Source: Sterolibacterium denitrificans (GTDB lineage Bacteria; Pseudomonadota; Gammaproteobacteria; Burkholderiales; Rhodocyclaceae). From it: a DNA stretch of 64,000 bases. The translations under genes and the position numbers were made by a program. Of this stretch, positions 1 through 7,280 are shown in pieces. Location of the stretch: NCBI RefSeq assembly GCF_900174485.1, contig NZ_LT837803.1:992001-1056000 (forward strand). The letters are read 5' to 3'. Numbering within the stretch: the first letter of the stretch is position 1; each line of letters begins with the position of its first letter. The notes under the pieces are model-generated. The model saw only the letters and a program-made list of their open reading frames with translations, did not search any database and was not told the DNA's origin.

Positions 1-457
1 AGAAGATGCGCTCCTTGGCGCGGGCCTTTTCTTCATCGCGGCGGGCGCCGCCGATGCAGGCGTTGAAGCCAAACTCGGCGATGGCTTCGAGCAGCGTCAC
101 CGACTGATGGCGGTTGCGGGATTCGTTCGGCGATTTCAACACCACGCTGCCGCGCGCCATGGAGTCTTCGACTGAACGCACGATCAGGCGCTCACCGAGT
201 TCGGCCGCGCGGCGATCGCGGAATTCGATGACTTCGGGGTAGTTGTGGCCGGTGTCGATGTGCAGCAGCGGGAATGGAAAACGTCCGGGGCGGAAAGCCT
301 TTTCGGCCAGGCGCAGCAGGCACACCGAGTCCTTGCCGCCGGAAAACAGCAGCGCCGGATGGCTGCACTGGCCGGCCACTTCGCGCAGGATGTGGATGGC
401 TTCGGCTTCCAGCCAGTCGAGATGCGAGAGCGCAGGTTTGCTGAGTACGCTGGTCAT
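1..457 (-). CDS. cysD: Sulfate adenylyltransferase subunit 2 (CysD), 3' end cut by window edge
   Basis: This is the small, PP-loop subunit of ATP sulfurylase. With the GTPase CysN it activates sulfate to adenosine 5'-phosphosulfate (APS). The first 152 residues are visible, reading from an ATG at 455-457 (MTSVLSKPALSHLDWLEAEA). The P-loop motif SGGKDSV lies near residue 40, followed by HIDTGHNYPEVIEFRD and the C-terminal-proximal GGARRDEEKARAKER region, all characteristic of CysD and not of CysH. The gene is the last visible member of a minus-strand cys operon, 26 bp downstream of cysH. cysN is expected just outside the window, but that is inference. Confidence 0.95.
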   Translation of the reverse strand, partial: MTSVLSKPALSHLDWLEAEAIHILREVAGQCSHPALLFSGGKDSVCLLRLAEKAFRPGRFPFPLLHIDTGHNYPEVIEFRDRRAAELGERLIVRSVEDSMARGSVVLKSPNESRNRHQSVTLLEAIAEFGFNACIGGARRDEEKARAKERIF

Positions 458-483
458 GATATTCAAATCCTTGTGTATGGCAT

Positions 484-1212
484 TCAGGCGCGCTTGACGT
501 GCAGGCCGCATTCCTTGTTTTCCGGATCCTCCCACCACCAGCGGCCAGCCCGCACATCCTCGCCGACGCTGATGGCGCGGGTGCAAGGCGCGCAGCCGAT
601 GCTCGGATAATGCCTGTCGTGCAGGGCGTTGTAGGGCACGGCCTGGCTGCGGATGTAGGCCCAGATTTCCTTCTCGCTCCAGTCGGCGAGCGGGTTGAAT
701 TTTTCCAGTTTTTGGGCTTCATCGAACTGACGCAGCGGCAGGCTGTCCCGCGTTGCGGCCTGCTGGGCGCGCTGTCCGGTGATCCACGCGGTTTTGCCGG
801 CCAGCGCGCGGCCGAGCGGTTCGACCTTGCGGATGTGGCAGCAGGCCTTGCGCAGTTCCACGGATTCGTAAAAGGCATTGATGCCGTGCGCGCGGGTCCA
901 GGTTTCGATGAGGTCGTGTCGCGGGTAGTAGAGCTTCAGCTTGAGGCCGTAGCGTTTCTGCACTTCGGCCATCAAGTCGTAGGTTTCCGTCGGCAGGCGG
1001 CCGGTATCCAGCGAGAAGATTTCGATATCGAGCGTGTCGCGCAGGATCAGATCGGTCAGCACCATGTCCTCGGCGCCGAGGCTGCTGGCGAAGGCGACGG
1101 AATTGAAATCACGGACGATTTCGCCGAGCAGCGTCCGGGCTTCGGCTGTGCGGCGGGCAAGCGAGGTCTGCAATGCAGGATCGTTGAGATCGGGATGAAT
1201 GTTCGGGTTCAT
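484..1212 (-). CDS. cysH: Assimilatory APS reductase, iron-sulfur type
   Basis: This thioredoxin-dependent reductase converts activated sulfate to sulfite in the cytoplasm (242 aa). The PAPS-reductase-type fold shows SLGAEDMV (44-51) and SLDTGRLPTETY (67-78). The protein carries the paired cysteines C124/C125 and CAPC (C207/C210), which bind a [4Fe-4S] cluster in APS reductases and are absent from classical PAPS reductases. The catalytic Cys is C235 in ECGLH. It is therefore predicted to act on APS and not PAPS, which fits the absence of cysC from the visible operon. It lies between DUF934 (16 bp upstream) and cysD. Confidence 0.95.
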   Translation of the reverse strand: MNPNIHPDLNDPALQTSLARRTAEARTLLGEIVRDFNSVAFASSLGAEDMVLTDLILRDTLDIEIFSLDTGRLPTETYDLMAEVQKRYGLKLKLYYPRHDLIETWTRAHGINAFYESVELRKACCHIRKVEPLGRALAGKTAWITGQRAQQAATRDSLPLRQFDEAQKLEKFNPLADWSEKEIWAYIRSQAVPYNALHDRHYPSIGCAPCTRAISVGEDVRAGRWWWEDPENKECGLHVKRA

Positions 1213-1228
1213 GAGGCTTCAGGTGGCT

Positions 1229-1747
1229 TCAGGTGACAACGCGCCGGCGCAGATCCAGGCCGCTATCGGTGGAATATTGATAGGCGGCGTCGAAGTCCCC
1301 GAGGCTCTTCACTGCGGCTTCGATATCGTGGTCGGGACGAATGGCGAAGGCATCGAAGCCGACGCGGCGCTGGTAGAACAACTGGTCACGCTGCACGTCG
1401 CCAATCGCCCGCAGTTCGCCCCGGTAGCCATGGCGGTTGCGCAGCAGGTAGGCGGTCGAATAGCCGCGGCCATCGACGAATTTCGGAAAGTCGACGCCGA
1501 TCACCGCGAAACGCTCGATATCGCCGGCAATCTCGGCGGGCTCATCGGTGGGCGAGAGCCAGATGCCGATCTGTTCCCCGGCTGCCTGGCGAGCCAGCAA
1601 TTCCCCGCGGCGTGCCTGCCAGACGGGCATCGGCAACAGCAGCGGGCCGGCGGGAATGTCCAGTGTTTCGGCGGTTTCGCCTTCTGCCGGACGCAGGATC
1701 TGCCAATTGTCGTCGACGACCGCGCCATGCTTGATGATCCTAGCCAT
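1229..1747 (-). CDS. DUF934 protein of the sulfite reductase operon
   Basis: A 172-aa protein of the DUF934 family, which in many proteobacteria sits directly after the sulfite/nitrite reductase hemoprotein gene. Recognisable features are the N-terminal MARIIKHGAVVDDNW, the ILRP segment, GVDFPKFVDGRGYS (about 95-108) and the C-terminal DLRRR. No cofactor-binding motif is visible. The ATG at 1747 overlaps the cysI stop by 8 bp, so translation is probably coupled. An accessory role in sulfite reduction is inferred from constant genomic association; the biochemical role is unknown to me. Confidence 0.85.
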   Translation of the reverse strand: MARIIKHGAVVDDNWQILRPAEGETAETLDIPAGPLLLPMPVWQARRGELLARQAAGEQIGIWLSPTDEPAEIAGDIERFAVIGVDFPKFVDGRGYSTAYLLRNRHGYRGELRAIGDVQRDQLFYQRRVGFDAFAIRPDHDIEAAVKSLGDFDAAYQYSTDSGLDLRRRVVT

Positions 1748-3434
1748 TTGCCACCTTCCTGTTCTGCGCGCCAGCCTGGGCGGCCTCGCCGTAGACGCGC
1801 GCCTTGAACGGCTCGATGCCGAGGCGATCGACGCTGTCGATGAAGCGCTCGCCTTCCAGGCGGTTTTCGACATAGACGTCGATGAGCTGTTCGATGACGC
1901 GCGGCACATCGACGGCAGCGAACGACGGGCCGAGGATGCTGCCCAGGCGCGTGTCATTGCCCTGGCGGCCGCCGATCGAGATCTGGTACCACTCCTCGCC
2001 TTTCTTGTCGACGCCGAGCACGCCGATGTTGCCGACATGGTGATGGCCGCAGGCATTCATGCAGCCGGAGATGTTCAGCGAAACCTCGCCGATGTCGTGC
2101 AGGTAATCGAGATCGCCCAGCCGTTCCTGCACCGCCAGGGCGATGGGCGTCGATTTGGCGTTGGCCAGCGCGCAAAGATCGCCGCCGGGGCAGCAGATGA
2201 TGTCGGTGAGCAGGCCCACGGTCGGCGTGGCCAGCTTGTGGGCGCGCAGTTCCTGCCACAGGTCATGCAGCGCGTGCTTGGGAATGTCGGCGAGGATCAC
2301 GTTCTGTTCATGCGAGACCCGCGCCTCGCCGAAGCTGTAGCGGTCGGCCAGATCGGCGACGAGCTCCATCTGCTCGGCAGAGATGTTGCCGGTGGGCTGG
2401 TCGTAGGATTTCAGCGAGACCGTGACGGCGGCATAGCCGGGTACCTTGTGGCCATGCACGTTGCGCTCCAGCCAGCGGGCGAAGGCCTTGTTCTGCTGGC
2501 GCTGCCGTTCGAGTTCCGGCGACTCGTCGGGCAGCGTCTCGTAGGGCGGCGGGACGAAGTGTCTGGCGATGCGTTCGACTTCGGCTTCGCTCAGCGTGGC
2601 CGGACCATCCTTGACATGCGCCCACTCCGCTTCCACCTGGCGGGCGAACTCTTCCGGCCCCAGCGCCTTGACGAGAATCTTGATGCGCGCCTTGAAGGAA
2701 TTGTCGCGCCGGCCATAGCGGTTATAGACGCGCAGGATGGATTCCAGATAGGTGATCAGATGCTGCCAGGGCAGGAACTCACGGATCACGCTGCCGAGGA
2801 TGGGTGTGCGCCCCAGGCCGCCGCCGACCAGCACGCGGAAGCCGGTGTTGCCCGCCGCATCCAGGCGCAGATCGAGGCCGATGTCATTCACCTGGATCAC
2901 CGTGCGATCGGTGGCGGCGGCATTCACGGCAATCTTGAACTTGCGCGGCAGATAGGCGAATTCCGGATTGAAGGTGGACCACTGGCGGATCAGTTCGCAC
3001 CAGGGGCGCGGATCGGCGATTTCGTCGTCCGCCACGCCGGCAAAATGATCCGTGGTGGTGTTGCGCACATCGTTGCCCGAGGTCTGGATCGCGTGCATCT
3101 GCACGGTCGCCAGTTCGGCCAGCACGGCCGGCGTCTGTTCCAGCGGAATCCAGTTGTACTGGCAGTTGTGGCGCGTGGTGAAATGCGCATAGCCGCGATC
3201 GTAGGTGCGGGCGATGTGGGCCAGCTTGCGCAATTGCCGGCTGCCGAGCATGCCGTAGGGCACGGCGATGCGGAACATCGGCGCGTGGCGCTGGATGTAG
3301 AGGCCATTCTGCAGGCGCAGCGGACGCAGATCGTCCATGCTCAGTTCGCCGGCGAAATGCCGCTGCATCTGGTCGGTGAACTGAGCGACGCGCTGGTCGA
3401 TCATGGCTTGGTCGAAGGCATCGTATTGGTACAT
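1740..3434 (-). CDS. cysI: Sulfite/nitrite reductase hemoprotein (siroheme, 4Fe-4S)
   Basis: This 564-aa hemoprotein performs six-electron reduction of sulfite to sulfide (or of nitrite to ammonia in relatives). The siroheme/[4Fe-4S] signature Cx5C...Cx3C is present as CPGGDLC and CMNAC near the C-terminal third, within SGCMNACGHHHVGNIG. The two-fold ferredoxin-like/hemoprotein repeat is complete. The start at 3434 (MYQYDAFDQAM) is chosen because CGGAGT lies just upstream and family members start here; an in-frame extension to 3641 looks non-coding. No flavoprotein partner (cysJ) is nearby, so the electron donor is unclear. It stands 41 bp after the TauE gene in the same direction. Confidence 0.92.
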   Translation of the reverse strand: MYQYDAFDQAMIDQRVAQFTDQMQRHFAGELSMDDLRPLRLQNGLYIQRHAPMFRIAVPYGMLGSRQLRKLAHIARTYDRGYAHFTTRHNCQYNWIPLEQTPAVLAELATVQMHAIQTSGNDVRNTTTDHFAGVADDEIADPRPWCELIRQWSTFNPEFAYLPRKFKIAVNAAATDRTVIQVNDIGLDLRLDAAGNTGFRVLVGGGLGRTPILGSVIREFLPWQHLITYLESILRVYNRYGRRDNSFKARIKILVKALGPEEFARQVEAEWAHVKDGPATLSEAEVERIARHFVPPPYETLPDESPELERQRQQNKAFARWLERNVHGHKVPGYAAVTVSLKSYDQPTGNISAEQMELVADLADRYSFGEARVSHEQNVILADIPKHALHDLWQELRAHKLATPTVGLLTDIICCPGGDLCALANAKSTPIALAVQERLGDLDYLHDIGEVSLNISGCMNACGHHHVGNIGVLGVDKKGEEWYQISIGGRQGNDTRLGSILGPSFAAVDVPRVIEQLIDVYVENRLEGERFIDSVDRLGIEPFKARVYGEAAQAGAQNRKVANG

Positions 3435-3475
3435 ATGCGGATACTCCGGGATGGTGCTTGGGTGTATGTTCGTAT

Positions 3476-4255
3476 TTACTGCGCGATCAGCTTGCCGCCG
3501 ACGAGTACCAACATGCAGGCCAGGGTCGGGCGCAGGATTGTATCGGGAATGCGTGCCGCCAGATGGCTGCCCAGGTAGATGCCCGGCAGCGAGCCCACCA
3601 GCAATGCGCCCAGCAGCGACCAGTCGACGCTGCCATACCACCAGTGACCGAGGCCCGCGACCAGCGTGAGCGGCACGGCATGAACGATGTCGCTGCCCAC
3701 GATACGCAGGGCAGACAGCTTGGGATACAGGAAGAACAGGGCCGTAACCCCCAGTGCGCCGGCGCCGACCGAGGAAATGGTGACCAGCGCGCCCAGCGCA
3801 AGCCCGGTGATGATCGTCAGGGTGGCCGTGCGACGCGGATTGGGTTCGGCCGGAAAGTGGGTCAGGGCAAAGGCCTGCAAATGGCGACGGAAAATCAGCG
3901 AGGCGGCGGTGAGCAGCAGGGCCACGCCCAGTGCGGCCGTAATCAGTTTGGTGGCGCCACCCAATCCGTCGGGGGCAAAGTGCGCGACCAGAGCCAGGGT
4001 CAGGATGGAGGCGGGTACGCTACCGGCCGCCAGCAGACCGACGATGCGCCAATCCACCGAGCCGCGTCGGGCGTGAACGATGCTGCCTCCCGACTTGGTG
4101 ATGGCGGCATAGAGCAGGTCGGTGCCAACGGCGGTGGCCGGGTGGATGCCGAACAGCAGCACCAGCAACGGCGTCATCAGCGAGCCGCCGCCCACGCCCG
4201 TCAGACCGACGACGGCGCCGACGAAGAACCCGGCAAGGCTGTAGGAGAAGTCCAT
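3476..4255 (-). CDS. TauE/SafE-family sulfite/anion exporter
   Basis: A 259-aa integral membrane protein of the TauE/SafE (DUF81) family. It has about eight hydrophobic segments, the N-terminal signature VGAVVGLTGVGGGSLMTPLL (about 11-30) and a second half-repeat containing ISSVGAGALGVTALFFLYP, the glycine-rich pattern of the family. It is the first gene of the cys operon, 41 bp before cysI, so it likely moves sulfite, sulfate or another sulfur oxyanion; the substrate is inferred from context only. The promoter should lie in the 143-bp gap shared with the divergent cysB gene. Confidence 0.88.
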   Translation of the reverse strand: MDFSYSLAGFFVGAVVGLTGVGGGSLMTPLLVLLFGIHPATAVGTDLLYAAITKSGGSIVHARRGSVDWRIVGLLAAGSVPASILTLALVAHFAPDGLGGATKLITAALGVALLLTAASLIFRRHLQAFALTHFPAEPNPRRTATLTIITGLALGALVTISSVGAGALGVTALFFLYPKLSALRIVGSDIVHAVPLTLVAGLGHWWYGSVDWSLLGALLVGSLPGIYLGSHLAARIPDTILRPTLACMLVLVGGKLIAQ

Positions 4256-4362
4256 GATGAGGATGGGCGAGTGGGTACGGCGAAAGAGTAGCGCCGGAAA
4301 CAGGGCAGAATGGCGAAGGGCTGCATCATATCGGCCACTGCTTAAAACTGTAAATACCTTAT

Positions 4363-4398
4363 TTGCACAAATAAATAGCTTTGGGTTATAAATAACCC
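4363..4398 (+). promoter_or_regulatory. cysB promoter with palindrome over the -10; leaderless start predicted
   Basis: A -35 box TTGCAC (4363-4368) and a -10 box TTATAA (4386-4391) are separated by exactly 17 bp. The -10 lies inside a perfect inverted repeat, GGGTTAT-AA-ATAACCC (4383-4398). Transcription would begin about 7 bp after the -10, that is at or next to the ATG at 4399, and no Shine-Dalgarno sequence precedes the ATG. Autorepression through the palindrome is a reasonable inference. Confidence 0.6.
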
Positions 4399-5343
4399 AT
4401 GAACCTGCAACAGCTCCGCTACGCCCATGAAGTCGCCAAGCGTGGCCTCAATATCACCGAGGCCGCCGCAGCGCTGTATACCTCGCAGCCGGGCATCAGC
4501 AAGCAGATTCGTCTGCTGGAGGAGGAGCTGGGCGTCGATATTTTCGTGCGCCAGGGGCGGCGCCTGACCGACATCACCGCGCCGGGGCGGCAGATCCTCG
4601 ACATCATCGAAGACGTACTCGGCGGCCTGGCTAATCTCAAGCAGGTGGGCGAGGAATACAGCCAGGCCGATAGCGGCACCCTGACCATCGCCACCACGCA
4701 CACTCAGGCGCGCTATGCGCTGCCGCCGGTCATCCGGGCCTTCATGGCGCGCTATCCCGGCGTGCGTCTCGAATTGCACCAGGGCAATCCGACGCAGATC
4801 TGCGATTGGGTGATTGCCGGCAAGGCCGATTTGGCCATCGCCACCGAGGCCATTGCCGAACAGCACGAATTGGTGATGTTGCCCTGCCAGCAATGGAATC
4901 GTTGCGTCATCGCGCCGCCGGGGCATCCCATTCTCGAGGAACGGCCGCTGACCCTGGAGGCGATTGCCCGCTATCCGGTGGTGACCTACGACAGCGCATT
5001 TTCCGGCCGCAGCCAGATCAACAAGGCATTTGCTGCGCGCGATCTCAGTCCGAACGTGGTGCTGACCGCCATAGATGCCGATATCATCAAGACCTATGTC
5101 AGTCTCGGCCTGGGGATCGGCATCGTTGCCGCCATGGCCTATGACGCCAGCGCCGATACCGGCCTGCGCGCTGTCGATGCTTCCCATCTGTTCGAGTCGA
5201 GCATGACGCGCATCGGCATCCGGCGCAACGCCTGGCTGCGTGAATACGCCTATGTGTTCATCGAGCTGTTCGCCCCGCATCTGGCGCGTCCCCTGGTACA
5301 GGCGGCCTTGCAGGGCGACAGCAGGGTGGATCCGGGACTGTAG
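4399..5343 (+). CDS. cysB: LysR-type regulator of sulfur assimilation, CysB family
   Basis: A 314-aa LysR-family regulator. It begins MNLQQLRYAHEVAKRGLNIT, the conserved CysB/Cbl start, with a winged helix-turn-helix over about residues 1-60 (EAAAALYTSQPGISKQIRLL). The rest is a periplasmic-binding-like effector domain including TTHTQARYALP (about 94-104). CysB proteins sense N-acetylserine, sulfide or APS and activate cys genes. Its divergent position next to the TauE-cysI-DUF934-cysH-cysD operon supports that target. It converges with hprK, 30 bp away. Confidence 0.93.
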   Translation: MNLQQLRYAHEVAKRGLNITEAAAALYTSQPGISKQIRLLEEELGVDIFVRQGRRLTDITAPGRQILDIIEDVLGGLANLKQVGEEYSQADSGTLTIATTHTQARYALPPVIRAFMARYPGVRLELHQGNPTQICDWVIAGKADLAIATEAIAEQHELVMLPCQQWNRCVIAPPGHPILEERPLTLEAIARYPVVTYDSAFSGRSQINKAFAARDLSPNVVLTAIDADIIKTYVSLGLGIGIVAAMAYDASADTGLRAVDASHLFESSMTRIGIRRNAWLREYAYVFIELFAPHLARPLVQAALQGDSRVDPGL

Positions 5344-5348
5344 GCGCA

Positions 5349-5364
5349 AGTCGCAGGCGCGACT
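5349..5364. terminator. Small hairpin between convergent cysB and hprK
   Basis: AGTCGC-AGGC-GCGACT forms a 6-bp stem with a 4-nt loop in the 30-bp gap between two converging genes. There is no T-run on either side, so intrinsic termination is uncertain. Confidence 0.3.
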
Positions 5365-5373
5365 GCTGCTTCG

Positions 5374-6312
5374 TCAATCGTAGTTGTCGCTGCTCAGGGC
5401 TTGCTGCTGGCGGTCGAGGAATTCCTGCATGTTGTCGATGCCGCGGAATTGCAGGATGGTCGAGCGCACGGCGGCTTCGAGGAGCACGGCGAGGTTGCGG
5501 CCGGCCGCAACGGGAATGACGACCTTGCGTATCGGTATGCCGAGGATGGTTTCGGTCTGGGCGTCGAGCGGCAGACGGGTGGCCTCGGGAACGCCGGGCT
5601 GCAGTTTTTGCAAATGCACGATCAGCTTGAGTTTCATCTTGCGGCGACTGGCGGCTTCGCCAAAGATGGTGCGGATGTTCAGCAGGCCCAGGCCGCGCAC
5701 TTCAAGAAAGTCGCGCAACAGCTCGGGACAGCGGCCTTCGAGCGAATCGGGCCCCAGGCGCGAGACTTCGACGACGTCGTCGGCGACCAGCCCGTGTCCG
5801 CGCGAGATCAGTTCCAGCCCCAGCTCGCTCTTGCCGACGCCGGATTCGCCGGTGATCAGCACGCCCATGCCGAGCACGTCCATGAACACGCCGTGCAGGG
5901 AGGCCGTTTCGGCGAGTTGGCGCGCCAGATAGAGGCGCAGCGAGTCGATGATCGTGGCAGCCGAAAGCGTGGTGGCGAACAGGGGGATGTTGCCGCGTTC
6001 GCACAAGTCACGCAGCATTTCCGGAATGTCGCAGCCGTCGGCGACGATCATGGCCGGCGGTCGGGCGGCAACGATCTCGACCATGTAATGATTGACCTTG
6101 TCCGCCTGGCGGCCGTGAGCCCAGCGGATTTCCGGGGTGCCGAGTACCTGGATGCGCCCCGGATGAATGAGGTTGAGATGGCCGACCAGATCGGCCGGCG
6201 AGACGTCCGGCTGCCTGACGCTGACGGCATCGTTCATGGATCCGCAGATCCATTCGAGATGCAGCCGCTCGCGATTCAGCTCAAACAGCTGGGCGACGAT
6301 CAGCTGGGGCAT
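5374..6312 (-). CDS. hprK: HPr kinase/phosphorylase
   Basis: A 312-aa bifunctional enzyme that phosphorylates and dephosphorylates the PTS phosphocarrier HPr on serine. The Walker A motif GESGVGKS lies at 155-162, followed by ELGLELISRGHGLVADDVVE and the HprK signature EVRGLGLLNIRTIFG. It follows ptsN with a 32-bp overlap. The start MPQLIVAQLFELNRERL matches family N-termini, so the overlap appears genuine. In many betaproteobacteria rapZ follows hprK; here the next gene is the converging cysB, so the downstream half of the usual cluster is missing. Confidence 0.95.
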   Translation of the reverse strand: MPQLIVAQLFELNRERLHLEWICGSMNDAVSVRQPDVSPADLVGHLNLIHPGRIQVLGTPEIRWAHGRQADKVNHYMVEIVAARPPAMIVADGCDIPEMLRDLCERGNIPLFATTLSAATIIDSLRLYLARQLAETASLHGVFMDVLGMGVLITGESGVGKSELGLELISRGHGLVADDVVEVSRLGPDSLEGRCPELLRDFLEVRGLGLLNIRTIFGEAASRRKMKLKLIVHLQKLQPGVPEATRLPLDAQTETILGIPIRKVVIPVAAGRNLAVLLEAAVRSTILQFRGIDNMQEFLDRQQQALSSDNYD

Positions 6313-6766
6313 CGGCCTGCCAGTTCAGAAAAAGATTGTGCACCGCCTGGGCATCGGCGGCAGCGGCCAACTGCTCGCGGGATTGGCGGTCGGAAAAAAT
6401 CTGGGCCAGTTCGGAGAGCAATTGCAGATGGCGTTCGGTCGCGGCTTCGGGGACCAGCAGCACGAACAGCAGGGAGACCGGCTTGCCGTCCGGCGAGTCG
6501 AACTGCACCGGCGTGGCCAGGCGCAGGAAGCCGCCCAGCGCATCCTTGAGCCCCTTGATGCGGCCATGCGGGATGGCGATGCCCTGGCCCAGTCCGGTCG
6601 AGCCGAGCTTTTCGCGCGCGAACAGGGCGTCATACACCGTGCTGCGCGCGAGGCCGTGGCGGTTTTCGAACAATATTCCGGCCTGCTCGAAAACACGTTT
6701 CTTGCTGCCCGCTTCGAGGTCGAGCAGGATGTTTTCAGGCGGCAGGAGTCTGGCGATCTGGTTCAT
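6281..6766 (-). CDS. ptsN: Nitrogen-regulatory PTS enzyme IIA (EIIA-Ntr)
   Basis: A 161-aa EIIA-Ntr protein, phosphorylated on a histidine by the PTSNtr chain and used to tune nitrogen, potassium and carbon physiology. The phospho-acceptor is H67 in GIAIPHGRIKG. The start at 6766 (MNQIARLLPPENI) is the family start; the frame is open further upstream, but that translation looks non-coding. It overlaps hprK by 32 bp and lies 112 bp downstream of hpf, as in the classical rpoN-hpf-ptsN-hprK order. Confidence 0.95.
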   Translation of the reverse strand: MNQIARLLPPENILLDLEAGSKKRVFEQAGILFENRHGLARSTVYDALFAREKLGSTGLGQGIAIPHGRIKGLKDALGGFLRLATPVQFDSPDGKPVSLLFVLLVPEAATERHLQLLSELAQIFSDRQSREQLAAAADAQAVHNLFLNWQADAPADRRPAV

Positions 6767-6878
6767 CGGTGACGAGAATGAGCCTTCGTCGGTCGAGGGA
6801 TGCGAAGTATACCCCTGAATGACCGACGCGTTCTGGTTGTACCTGTCGGGTTGGCGAGTCGTTGGATCGACGACCGGA

Positions 6879-7199
6879 TCAATCGACGATCTGGCGCTTC
6901 TGGCTTTCATGCGCGTGGTTGGAAATCTTTTCCTTGTGCTTGACGACCTGGCGATCGAGCTTGTCGACCAGCGTGTCGATGGCGGCATACAGATCGGCCT
7001 CGATACTGTCGGCGTGAATGTCCTTGCCCTTGAGGTGCATGGTGATTTCCGCCTTCTGCTGGAGCTTGTCGACGGAGAGGATGACGTTGACGCTGGTCAC
7101 GTTGTCGAAATGGCGGATCACCCGTTCCAGCTTGGTTTTGACGTAGTCGTTGATGGCAGGGGTTACTTCGACGTTGCGGCCGGTGATATTGAGATTCAT
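6879..7199 (-). CDS. hpf: Ribosome hibernation-promoting factor, short form
   Basis: A 106-aa S30AE/HPF-family protein (MNLNITGRNVEVTPAINDYV) that binds the 30S subunit and promotes ribosome dimerisation in slow growth. Its length matches the short HPF/YfiA type, without the long-form dimerisation tail. GGGAAGGAGTCACC lies just before the ATG, a strong ribosome binding site. It is 81 bp downstream of rpoN, its usual neighbour. Confidence 0.94.
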   Translation of the reverse strand: MNLNITGRNVEVTPAINDYVKTKLERVIRHFDNVTSVNVILSVDKLQQKAEITMHLKGKDIHADSIEADLYAAIDTLVDKLDRQVVKHKEKISNHAHESQKRQIVD

Positions 7200-7280
7200 G
7201 GTGACTCCTTCCCTTGGCGGGTGACTGTGAATTGATGGAACGGGTGAGACAGGCAGGACATGAGGAGGTGCTGGGGTACT

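Noticed and set aside
1548-3578. Plus-strand open frame of more than 670 codons antisense to cysI
   Set aside because: Composition-driven shadow; cysI has the siroheme cysteines on the minus strand.
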